From the NCBI GenBank assembly GCA_039929105.1, contig JBDSRX010000056.1, forward strand, positions 1-5,228: a stretch of DNA of 5,228 nt, written 5' to 3'. Each line of letters starts with the position of its first letter. Within the stretch, counting starts at the first letter, position 1. Origin of the DNA: JBDSRX01 sp039929105 (GTDB taxonomy: Bacteria; Patescibacteriota; Dojkabacteria; J137). Under the pieces are notes generated by a model, which saw nothing but the letters and a program-made list of their open reading frames with translations, was not told the origin of the DNA and did no database searches. The translations under genes were made by a program, and so were the position numbers. Positions 1-5,228 of this stretch are shown here, piece by piece.

Positions 1-1
1 A

Positions 2-1555
2 AAGGACGAAGAAAAGTTAAAGCAGTTCGCATTAAGTATAGCTAAATGGAAAGGAGATTCAATAAATGCTTCTCTAATTCAATTTTTAGAAACTTTAGGA
101 AGTGAATCTGGATATATAGATTGGGTATTTAAAGAACCAAATCTACTATCTTCAATCGAAACAATTAACTCTGTAAACTCTTTCTTTTCTTATGTAAAAG
201 ATTTAAATAAAATTAATAAGAAACTAACTCTAACTGAATTCTTAAACGACATTACTACTCTAGAAGAAGAAAAGATTTCAATTGGAGAAAAGGAATTAGA
301 AATTAATCGGAGAGGAGTTAATTTACTAACTGCACATAAATCTAAAGGTCTAGAATTTAAACATGTATTTATAATAAAATTCGCAGACAAAACATGGGGA
401 GGAGCTTCAGATAAAAATAAAATAAAATTAATTTTAAATATAGATCAAGAAGTAGAACCGGTAGACGATATTGAAGATGAAAGAAGATTGTTTTTTGTAG
501 CTTTAACTAGAGCAAAAGAATATCTTTATATTACTTATGCAAAATCCTATCCAAGTGGAAACTCCACTACTTCTGTTTCGCCAAGTCAATTTCTAGGAGA
601 ACTAGATCCAGCTTTAATTGAAAAGATAAATACTCAGAAGTACGAAGAAGTTAACATTGAGTCTACTAAAGCATTATTAAATCCTGCTATAGGTTCTGCA
701 TATTCTGTTACAGAAGAAGAATACTTAAGATCTATAATAGATAAATTTAAACTCAGTGCCAGTGCCTTAAACGAATATATTGAATGTCCTTTAAAATTTA
801 AATTTAATAGATTAATAAAAGTTCCAAAAGCAAAAGATAAAAGTATTGCATTAGGAAATGCTATGCACTTTGCCTTAGAACATTTCTATAGAAATTTAAT
901 TAAAGGAGAAGAAAAAGATAGTAACTTTTTAAAATTCTTATTTAAACAGCAATTAGAAAGAGAATTACTTAGTCCAGATGATTATGATTCTGTTTTAGCT
1001 GAGGGAACAAATATTATCGAGAACTATTACAACTTCTATAAAGGTACATTTCAAACCCCAATTGAAGTTGAGTATGGATTTTATGGAAGAAATTTATTAT
1101 TAGAACTTGAAGGAATGGATGCAATTCCATTATCTGGAAAGATAGATAAAATGGAACCATTAGAAAGAAATTCTATGGGACAAGTTACGAAAATTAAAGT
1201 TGTGGATTACAAAACTAAAACACCAGAAAGTGAAAACGCAATAAGAGGAGATACTAAAAACTCAACAGGAAACACATTTAGGCAATTAGTTTTCTATAAG
1301 CTTCTAGCAGAATGTGATGAGAGTTTTAGACCAAATCAAGTGTCTCCTAAATATGTTGTGGATCAAGCTGAGGTTGATTTCTTAAAGCCTACAAGTAATG
1401 GTCAGTTTAAGAGAGTTTCATTAGAAATTACAGATCAGAATGTTGCCGATCTTAAGGTTACAATTGCAGACGTGATGAAAAGAATAAGAAACCTTGAGTT
1501 TTTGGGCACAGAAGAGTATCCTCTTTGTACAGAATGTGAATATTGTAAAATGTAG
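2..1555 (+). CDS. UvrD-like DNA helicase fused to Fe-S PD-(D/E)XK nuclease (5'-partial)
   Basis: The frame is open from base 2, so the gene starts upstream; 517 codons are visible. Numbering from base 2, helicase motif V (LLTAHKSKGLEF, residues 108-119) and motif VI (DERRLFFVALTRAK, 159-172, arginine finger R170) mark the end of a superfamily 1A helicase. Walker A/B motifs must lie upstream. A RecB-type nuclease domain follows: C262 in NEYIECPLKF, GxxxH with H289, GKID with D382, DYK with D402 and K404, then Q428 and Y432 of the QxxxY helix. C509, C512 and C515 near the end, with C262, give four cysteines as in the iron-sulfur nucleases AddB, AdnA/AdnB and Cas4. This architecture resects DNA ends during recombinational repair. 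I cannot assign it to AddA, AddB or Adn from this fragment, so no symbol is given. The TTG at 488 lies inside motif VI and is not a start. The stop is TAG, two residues after the last cysteine. Confidence 0.9.
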   Translation, partial: KDEEKLKQFALSIAKWKGDSINASLIQFLETLGSESGYIDWVFKEPNLLSSIETINSVNSFFSYVKDLNKINKKLTLTEFLNDITTLEEEKISIGEKELEINRRGVNLLTAHKSKGLEFKHVFIIKFADKTWGGASDKNKIKLILNIDQEVEPVDDIEDERRLFFVALTRAKEYLYITYAKSYPSGNSTTSVSPSQFLGELDPALIEKINTQKYEEVNIESTKALLNPAIGSAYSVTEEEYLRSIIDKFKLSASALNEYIECPLKFKFNRLIKVPKAKDKSIALGNAMHFALEHFYRNLIKGEEKDSNFLKFLFKQQLERELLSPDDYDSVLAEGTNIIENYYNFYKGTFQTPIEVEYGFYGRNLLLELEGMDAIPLSGKIDKMEPLERNSMGQVTKIKVVDYKTKTPESENAIRGDTKNSTGNTFRQLVFYKLLAECDESFRPNQVSPKYVVDQAEVDFLKPTSNGQFKRVSLEITDQNVADLKVTIADVMKRIRNLEFLGTEEYPLCTECEYCKM

Positions 1556-1571
1556 GAGTGCGGCTATCTAC

Positions 1572-1592
1572 TGTCATTGGAAAACGGTGACA
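1572..1592 (+). terminator. Possible weak terminator hairpin after the helicase gene
   Basis: TGTCATTG (1572-1579) can pair with CGGTGACA (1585-1592) around a GAAAA loop: eight pairs, two of them G-U. It starts 17 bases after the helicase stop codon. The following bases (TATCTCCATTTCTCT) are pyrimidine-rich but lack a continuous T run, so this is a poor intrinsic terminator by the usual rule. Its right arm also contains the proposed -35 box of the next promoter, so it may simply be part of the promoter region. Confidence 0.3.
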
Positions 1593-1615
1593 TATCTCCA
1601 TTTCTCTGCTATACT
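1587..1615 (+). promoter_or_regulatory. Sigma70-type promoter of the three-gene cassette
   Basis: A -35 box GTGACA (1587-1592, five of six consensus bases) is separated by exactly 17 bases from a -10 box TATACT (1610-1615, five of six). The TG at 1607-1608 adds an extended -10 element. Transcription would start near 1621-1623, giving a leader of about 25 bases before the ATG at 1648. It faces the three small + strand genes. The spacing and match are good, but AT-rich DNA gives chance -10 boxes, so the call rests on the combination of elements. Confidence 0.55.
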
Positions 1616-1617
1616 TC

Positions 1618-1648
1618 TAAGCAAAATTACTATTATTAATTTTGCTTA
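1618..1648 (+). repeat. Perfect 12-bp inverted repeat over the predicted transcription start
   Basis: TAAGCAAAATTA (1618-1629) is the exact reverse complement of TAATTTTGCTTA (1637-1648), with a 7-base spacer CTATTAT. The left arm covers the predicted transcription start, three bases after the -10 box. The right arm ends on the A of the ATG at 1648. As DNA it could be an operator, possibly for the MerR-like protein encoded just downstream. As RNA it would fold almost the whole leader and partly occlude the start codon. It has no T run after it, so it does not look like an intrinsic terminator. The repeat is certain; its role is inferred. Confidence 0.8.
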
Positions 1649-2202
1649 TGCATACAATCTCAGAAAGCTTTCAACAACAGGCTGCTAATCGTCCAAATGC
1701 CGAAAATATTTTTTCTTTACCCCCGCAGCTAAATTCTAAACAAGTAGTTGCTTTGTTTAGTAACTTCACTTACGAAATATCTGGAAAACCTGTCCTTACT
1801 ACTGGTCTGTTAAACCTATTTAGAGAGAAAGGATTTGTACGACCTAATATAGAAACAAGCGGGAATGAAACTAAGTGGTTTAACCATGAAATGCTCCTTA
1901 AGATTATGTTAATTGTTGACATTATTAAAACACATAGAAATGAAAATGAAAAAATGGGTTATCCTCATTCAAAAATTAGTTTAGCTATAAGGACTTTTGC
2001 AACTGCTAATTCTAATAATAGAGTTGAAAGACCCATGGGTGAACAAATAGCAAAAAGAAGAATTGAATTAATAAAAATATTAGAAAAGTTAGTTTCAATG
2101 GTTGATTCTGATATATTTTTTGCTTTACCAAAAGATTTACCTGAAGTCTTAGATGATGAAGAGGATACTGAGTTATACGATCCAAATTTAGCAGAACAAT
2201 AA
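1648..2202 (+). CDS. Putative MerR-like winged-helix DNA-binding protein
   Basis: This 184-residue protein starts at ATG 1648, which directly follows the inverted repeat. A TTG two codons upstream (1642) is possible but lies inside the repeat arm. Residues about 48-95 resemble the second half of a MerR-type winged helix: a turn-helix segment (TTGLLNLFREKGFVRP, 51-66), a wing (NIETSGNETKWF) and a helix (NHEMLLKIMLIVDII, 79-93). This matches the family pattern of G-L-[LIV]-x-P, a basic or aromatic wing residue, then a helix such as EEDLLRLLLI. The N-terminal part of the domain is not clear. Residues 131-152 look like an amphipathic helix that could dimerise as a coiled coil, and the last 25 residues are very acidic. 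There is no signal peptide or membrane segment. It is first in a likely operon with the 82- and 170-residue genes. The fold is inferred by eye, the ligand is unknown, and a different winged-helix family is possible. Confidence 0.75.
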   Translation: MHTISESFQQQAANRPNAENIFSLPPQLNSKQVVALFSNFTYEISGKPVLTTGLLNLFREKGFVRPNIETSGNETKWFNHEMLLKIMLIVDIIKTHRNENEKMGYPHSKISLAIRTFATANSNNRVERPMGEQIAKRRIELIKILEKLVSMVDSDIFFALPKDLPEVLDDEEDTELYDPNLAEQ

Positions 2203-2249
2203 TATGGGAAGAGCTTATAGACCTGAAGATCAAAGTTAATTAAAATAAT

Positions 2250-2498
2250 ATGAACCAACCTGAATTTCCAGAAAGACATAAAGCATCTCTAGTAATAAGT
2301 GATGTTACCTTGCTTGTTACAACTCAAGCAGGTCGAGATTACTTAATTGGAAGAATGGATGGGAAAAAAATAACTCTTTCAGAGGCAGAATATTTGCGTG
2401 ATCTCTTATTAAGAATGAAGAGCTTTCAAGATCCTTACTTTATGGAAGTATTAAAAGAATATATTGAAGACTTATATCAAATTAACTATAAGAACTAA
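2250..2498 (+). CDS. Hypothetical 82-residue protein
   Basis: I do not recognise this protein. It starts at ATG 2250; the frame has a TAA seven bases upstream, so the start cannot move left. The leader (TTAATTAAAATAAT) has no Shine-Dalgarno motif. Residues about 12-26 (KASLVISDVTLLVTT) look like a beta strand pair, residues 41-53 (TLSEAEYLRDLLL) a helix, and 62-78 a second amphipathic helix rich in E and Y. No signal peptide, membrane segment, cysteine or metal motif is visible. Its stop overlaps the next gene's ATG by one base (TAATG, 2496-2500), which suggests translational coupling and a joint function with the 170-residue product. It reads as real because it fills the operon gap exactly and has ordinary amino-acid composition. 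Confidence 0.65.
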   Translation: MNQPEFPERHKASLVISDVTLLVTTQAGRDYLIGRMDGKKITLSEAEYLRDLLLRMKSFQDPYFMEVLKEYIEDLYQINYKN

Positions 2499-3010
2499 TG
2501 GAAGAATATAACGTAGAAGGAGATACTCAAAAAATAGAAAAACCCTACTTCCCTCGTATTTCTCTAGAAAACATTGCAAGTAGTAATTTAAGTTCATTAG
2601 ATTGTTTAGAGCATTTTGGAATAATTTACGATGGTGAAGATGAGATGAAATATGCAGAAGCACTTTTCGAACTTGTTAAAATGTATATTTACTCAGGGAT
2701 AAAAAACCCTATAGATAAACATGTAAATATTGGATTTGTAATAATTAATGATCTATTTAAAAGACCGATTCAAGACTTTAGATTAAAAACTTCTCAAAGA
2801 AGAACTTTAGCTAATAATGCACAAGCATGGATGGAAAGTTTTATTCCAACTATATATTCTCTAGTAAATGACAATACAAGGCTATCTGAAGCTCAGATTA
2901 TTGTACTAAAAAAACTTGGCGAAATTGCTTTCCCAGGACAAGCAGCTTATTCCCTTAGTAGCTCCGCAAATTATGGCACAAGAGGTGGATCGAGAAGATC
3001 CAGCACATAA
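2498..3010 (+). CDS. Hypothetical 170-residue protein, coupled to the gene before it
   Basis: I do not recognise this protein. Its ATG shares one base with the TAA of the 82-residue gene, so reinitiation is likely. After an acidic N-terminus the sequence is mostly helical: about 33-65 (DCLEHFGIIYDGEDEMKYAEALF), 75-90, 99-124 and 128-143 (RLSEAQIIVLKKLGEI). The last 20 residues are a low-complexity tail rich in S, G and R (YGTRGGSRRSST) that is probably disordered and could touch nucleic acid; that role is speculative. No signal peptide, membrane span or catalytic motif is seen. It ends in tandem stops, TAA TAG (3008-3013), four bases from the convergent cysS stop. It is the last gene of the proposed cassette and would be terminated inside cysS. 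Confidence 0.75.
   Translation: MEEYNVEGDTQKIEKPYFPRISLENIASSNLSSLDCLEHFGIIYDGEDEMKYAEALFELVKMYIYSGIKNPIDKHVNIGFVIINDLFKRPIQDFRLKTSQRRTLANNAQAWMESFIPTIYSLVNDNTRLSEAQIIVLKKLGEIAFPGQAAYSLSSSANYGTRGGSRRSST
2986..3002. other. Short perfect hairpin at the convergent gene junction
   Basis: TGGATC (2986-2991) pairs perfectly with GATCCA (2997-3002) around a five-base loop. It lies in the last codons of the 170-residue gene and 13 bases past the cysS stop on the other strand. Neither strand has a T run after it, so it is not a canonical terminator. It might stabilise the cysS mRNA 3' end or be a chance product of the Gly-Ser-Arg codons. Confidence 0.35.
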
Positions 3011-3014
3011 TAGT

Positions 3015-4409
3015 TTATCTCTTATCCGTCACATCTAAATCGAAATCATTTTTAAGCTGATCTCTCAAAAGGTCAGCTTTTTTAAAATCTTTATTTAACC
3101 TCGCTATATTTCTTTCTTCAATAAGGATTTGTGCTTCTAAGGGAATTGCTTTCTCTCTAGGTTGGTTTAATGCATCTTCAAGTCCTAATCCTAATACTCT
3201 ATCGAAATCTAAAAGAGTTCCAAGCTTATCGTCAGATTGCATATCTGCTTTAGTTAACTCAAAAACTACAGCGAGTGCATTTGGAGTATTAAAGTCATCT
3301 TCAATTGCAGCAATAAATTTCTCTTTTAATTCTTTATTAATTTTAAAATCATTAGATTTTTGGTCTTGAGCTTCAGTACTCCAAGTTTGAATAAATTTCA
3401 CCAACTTTTCATATGCATTTCTTGCTGCGTCTAAAGCTTCGAATGTGAAGTTTTGCGTCTTTTTATAATGCGCAGTTAGATAGAAGTATCTTAAATGAAC
3501 AGGTAAATACCCAGATTCTTCTAGATCTTTTAATCTATAACCATTTCCTAAACTTTTACTCATCTTTTGGTCATTCACTTTTAAGAATGCATGGTGAACC
3601 CAGTATTTTACAAATGGATGCTTTCCTGTTGCACCTTCACTTTGTGCAATTTCGTTAGAATGATGAATAGAGATATGATCCTCACCTCCTGTGTGAATAT
3701 CAAATTGTTCTCCTAAATATTTAATACTCATTGCAGAACACTCAATATGCCATCCTGGAAATCCATCGCCCCATGGACTTTCCCAATGCATAATATGATC
3801 TTTATATTTTCCAATTCTTTTAAACCATAAAACAAAGTCAGCAGGATTTCTTTTATTTGCATCTACTCTAACTTCACTTCTTACACCAACTTCTTTATCC
3901 TCTACTCTTTGCCCAAAAAGATCTCCATAAGTAGGAAATTTAGAAACATCAAAATACACAGCTTCGGTTGTATCGTAAGCATATCCATTCTCAAATAAAT
4001 CCTTAACCATTTCAACTTGTTCTTTTACATGATCCGTAGCTTTAGGCATATGAGTAGGTAACTCAATATGCAATTTGTTGAGCATTTCTACAAAGTCCTG
4101 TGTGAAATACTCTGCAACTTCCCAAACAGTCTTACCAGCCTTTGTAGCTCCTTTTTCGAGCTTATCTTCACCTTCATCTCCATCGGAAACTAAATGTCCA
4201 ACATCTGTAATATTCATTACATGGTCAACTTTGTATCCAAGATATTTTAAAGATCTTTTAATAATATCGTCGTTTACATACTTTCTACCATGTCCAATAT
4301 GTGCATAATCATATACAGTTGGACCGCAAGCATACATACCAACTTTCTTTCCATCAATTGGTTGGAATACTTGTACTTGCTTTCCTAGTGTATTGTAGAT
4401 TTTAAGCAT
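3015..4409 (-). CDS. cysS: Cysteinyl-tRNA synthetase
   Basis: This cytoplasmic class I enzyme charges tRNA-Cys with cysteine using ATP. At 464 residues it is full length compared with the 461-residue E. coli enzyme. The Rossmann domain begins with C28 in MYACGPTVYD and the HIGH signature at 37-40. The zinc site that selects cysteine is intact: C28, C224 (GWHIECSAMS), H249 and E253 (IHHSNEIAQSE) keep the E. coli spacing. The KMSKS loop is at 282-286. The helical anticodon-binding region follows from about 300, ending with the family's KDFKKADLLRDQL segment (440-452) and a short C-terminus (DVTDKR). Local wording such as GGEDHISIHH in place of GGxDLxFPHH is divergent and fits a CPR-like origin. 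ATG 4409 follows an AT-rich leader without a Shine-Dalgarno motif. The deacetylase gene lies 53 bases upstream in the same direction, so cotranscription is possible. It converges on the + strand cassette. Confidence 0.97.
   Translation of the reverse strand: MLKIYNTLGKQVQVFQPIDGKKVGMYACGPTVYDYAHIGHGRKYVNDDIIKRSLKYLGYKVDHVMNITDVGHLVSDGDEGEDKLEKGATKAGKTVWEVAEYFTQDFVEMLNKLHIELPTHMPKATDHVKEQVEMVKDLFENGYAYDTTEAVYFDVSKFPTYGDLFGQRVEDKEVGVRSEVRVDANKRNPADFVLWFKRIGKYKDHIMHWESPWGDGFPGWHIECSAMSIKYLGEQFDIHTGGEDHISIHHSNEIAQSEGATGKHPFVKYWVHHAFLKVNDQKMSKSLGNGYRLKDLEESGYLPVHLRYFYLTAHYKKTQNFTFEALDAARNAYEKLVKFIQTWSTEAQDQKSNDFKINKELKEKFIAAIEDDFNTPNALAVVFELTKADMQSDDKLGTLLDFDRVLGLGLEDALNQPREKAIPLEAQILIEERNIARLNKDFKKADLLRDQLKNDFDLDVTDKR
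3054..3083 (+). terminator. Rho-independent terminator of the + strand cassette, inside cysS
   Basis: AAGCTGATC (3054-3062) pairs with GGTCAGCTT (3071-3079) as a nine-pair stem, one pair being G-U, with loop TCTCAAAA. The stem runs directly into a six-base T tract (3078-3083). On the opposite strand no T run follows the stem, so it is oriented to stop + strand transcripts. It sits 44 bases after the stop of the 170-residue gene, where the cassette would need a terminator, yet it is antisense to cysS codons for the conserved KADLLRDQL region. The structure is clear, but chance within coding DNA cannot be excluded. Confidence 0.55.
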
Positions 4410-4462
4410 ATATTAATTAAAAAAACGAAATTCGAATATCGAAATCCAAAAGTATGATGCAC

Positions 4463-5228
4463 TTAGCTTTGAATTTCTTTATTCGTGCTTTGAGCGTATT
4501 TAGTAGTATAGTATTCGTACGGGCTCATAAGAATTGTAACCCAAAGCGGGTATTTCTGCGATAGGTTTTGAGATTTGTACTTTCTAAGTGCTCTATATTT
4601 GGTTAATAATTCACTATAAATAGGGAGTTTCATCTCTGGAACTTCATTAGATTCAAAATCTTCTAATTCCAAACCCTTTATACCATCTTTTATATTTATC
4701 ATCTTTGCGATTTGAGGAGAAATAGTTGAATATAAAACTTTCAATTTTTTATTTTCCTTAGAAATTTCGTAAATAACTTTACTTAAATTAACATGGTCCT
4801 GATGACCATAAATACCAAATCTTTCGTAAGTAATTACAAAATCAATTTTATTTTCTTCAATATATTTCTCAATAGTTTTCTTTAGCTCCTTCACTTTTGC
4901 TGGAACAGAACCATCAGGGAAATCCCAAATTTCTGCATTCCCAATTCCTACTGTAAATAATGCTTTGTAATATTCTTGCTCTCTAATTGCACCTAAAACT
5001 TTTGGAGTTACCTTCATAATTTCATCACCCCTCTCTCCTTTTGTAATATCCACAACAAAAACATTAAGTTCTGGATCTCTGGACATCTTGCATATTAATC
5101 CACCAGCCGACATTACTTCGTCATCAGGATGTGGATAAATAAATAGAACATTTTTTATTCCTTTCCTTTTTATATTACTTAACTTAAGATTTGGCAATCT
5201 AACCGGATGTAATTTTAGAATTATTACA
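4463..5228 (-). CDS. PIG-L/LmbE family zinc-dependent deacetylase (probably 5'-partial)
   Basis: The protein matches the family that removes acetyl groups from N-acetylglucosamine-type sugars (MshB, BshB, PIG-L). Numbering from the in-frame TTG at 5197, the signature PHPDDE is at 22-27, with zinc ligands H23 and D26 and the likely general base D25. TKGERGDE (52-59), the REQEYYKAL helix (72-80), DFPDG (92-96) and GIYGHQDH (128-135) follow. H135 would be the third zinc ligand and H132 the transition-state histidine, by analogy with MshB H147 and H144. No signal peptide or membrane segment is visible, so it should be cytoplasmic. The frame stays open upstream of the TTG to the window edge with no ATG, and the TTG has no Shine-Dalgarno motif, so the real start is probably outside. 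The substrate cannot be told: thiol-cofactor, cell-wall or glycolipid sugars are all possible. cysS follows on the same strand; a link to bacillithiol- or mycothiol-type cysteine ligation is tempting, but this CysRS is a normal synthetase and not MshC. Confidence 0.9.
   Translation of the reverse strand, partial: VIILKLHPVRLPNLKLSNIKRKGIKNVLFIYPHPDDEVMSAGGLICKMSRDPELNVFVVDITKGERGDEIMKVTPKVLGAIREQEYYKALFTVGIGNAEIWDFPDGSVPAKVKELKKTIEKYIEENKIDFVITYERFGIYGHQDHVNLSKVIYEISKENKKLKVLYSTISPQIAKMINIKDGIKGLELEDFESNEVPEMKLPIYSELLTKYRALRKYKSQNLSQKYPLWVTILMSPYEYYTTKYAQSTNKEIQS

Noticed and set aside
488..490. TTG at 488 as the start of the helicase-nuclease gene
   Set aside because: It encodes the leucine in DERRLFF of helicase motif VI; the frame is open and homologous to UvrD helicases upstream, including motif V at about 323-358.
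1494..1688. A 64-codon frame on the + strand across the helicase 3' end and the intergenic region
   Set aside because: It overlaps the helicase and the MerR-like gene in another frame, covers the promoter and palindrome, and has no recognisable protein features. Treating it as a frameshifted helicase end does not restore the usual cysteine spacing.
1965..2279. Minus-strand open frames opposite the MerR-like gene
   Set aside because: They are antisense shadows with low-complexity serine- and isoleucine-rich translations, and the + strand frame is the better coding candidate.
4075..4308. A 77-codon + strand frame inside cysS
   Set aside because: It is antisense to well-conserved CysRS sequence, and its serine- and proline-rich translation is typical of a shadow frame.
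4419..4450. A terminator between the deacetylase gene and cysS on the - strand
   Set aside because: A seven-T run exists on the - strand, but the preceding stem (TTCG/CGAA) has only four pairs and is not adjacent to the run. It is also 20 bases or less from the cysS ATG. No convincing promoter was found in this 53-base gap either.
1..5228. Alternative genetic code (TGA as Gly or Trp), as in some CPR lineages
   Set aside because: All genes are intact without in-frame TGA, and tryptophan and glycine use ordinary codons. The stops seen are only TAA and TAG, but too few genes are present to draw more from that.
1..5228. tRNA or rRNA genes, CRISPR arrays, insertion sequences
   Set aside because: No cloverleaf-like structure, spaced direct-repeat series, transposase motif or terminal inverted repeats of a mobile element was seen. 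The 1618-1648 repeat is too short and wrongly placed for an insertion sequence.

Overview
The window is AT-rich (about two-thirds A+T by eye) bacterial chromosome with very tight gene packing. Every complete gene reads with the standard bacterial code: stops are TAA or TAG, and no in-frame TGA occurs. No clear Shine-Dalgarno motif precedes any visible start. These traits, a UvrD-type helicase fused to an iron-sulfur PD-(D/E)XK nuclease and a divergent but intact cysteinyl-tRNA synthetase suggest a member of the Candidate Phyla Radiation (Patescibacteria), perhaps a Dojkabacteria/Microgenomates-like lineage. That placement is inference; the sequence contains no rRNA or other strong phylogenetic marker.

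Layout. Bases 2-1555 (+) hold the 3' part of a helicase-nuclease gene that starts outside the window. Bases 1556-1647 are a compact control region. It has a hairpin that may end the helicase transcript, a good sigma70-type promoter (GTGACA, 17 bases, TATACT, with an extended -10 TG), and a perfect 12-bp inverted repeat over the predicted transcription start that ends on the A of the next ATG. Three small genes follow on the + strand (1648-2202, 2250-2498, 2498-3010). The first looks like a MerR-type winged-helix DNA-binding protein with a C-terminal coiled coil. The other two are not recognised, and they overlap by one base. A terminator-like hairpin for this operon lies at 3054-3083, inside the 3' end of the convergent gene.

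On the - strand, cysS (4409 to 3015) converges on the cassette with only 4 bases between stop codons. A PIG-L/LmbE-type zinc deacetylase gene lies 53 bases upstream of cysS in the same direction; its true start is probably beyond the right edge.

Function. The helicase-nuclease (DNA end processing and repair) and CysRS (translation) are housekeeping. The deacetylase probably acts on an N-acetylated sugar. The most interesting part is the cassette at 1587-3010: a putative DNA-binding protein behind its own promoter and palindrome, followed by two unrecognised proteins. It may be an autoregulated operon of unknown function.
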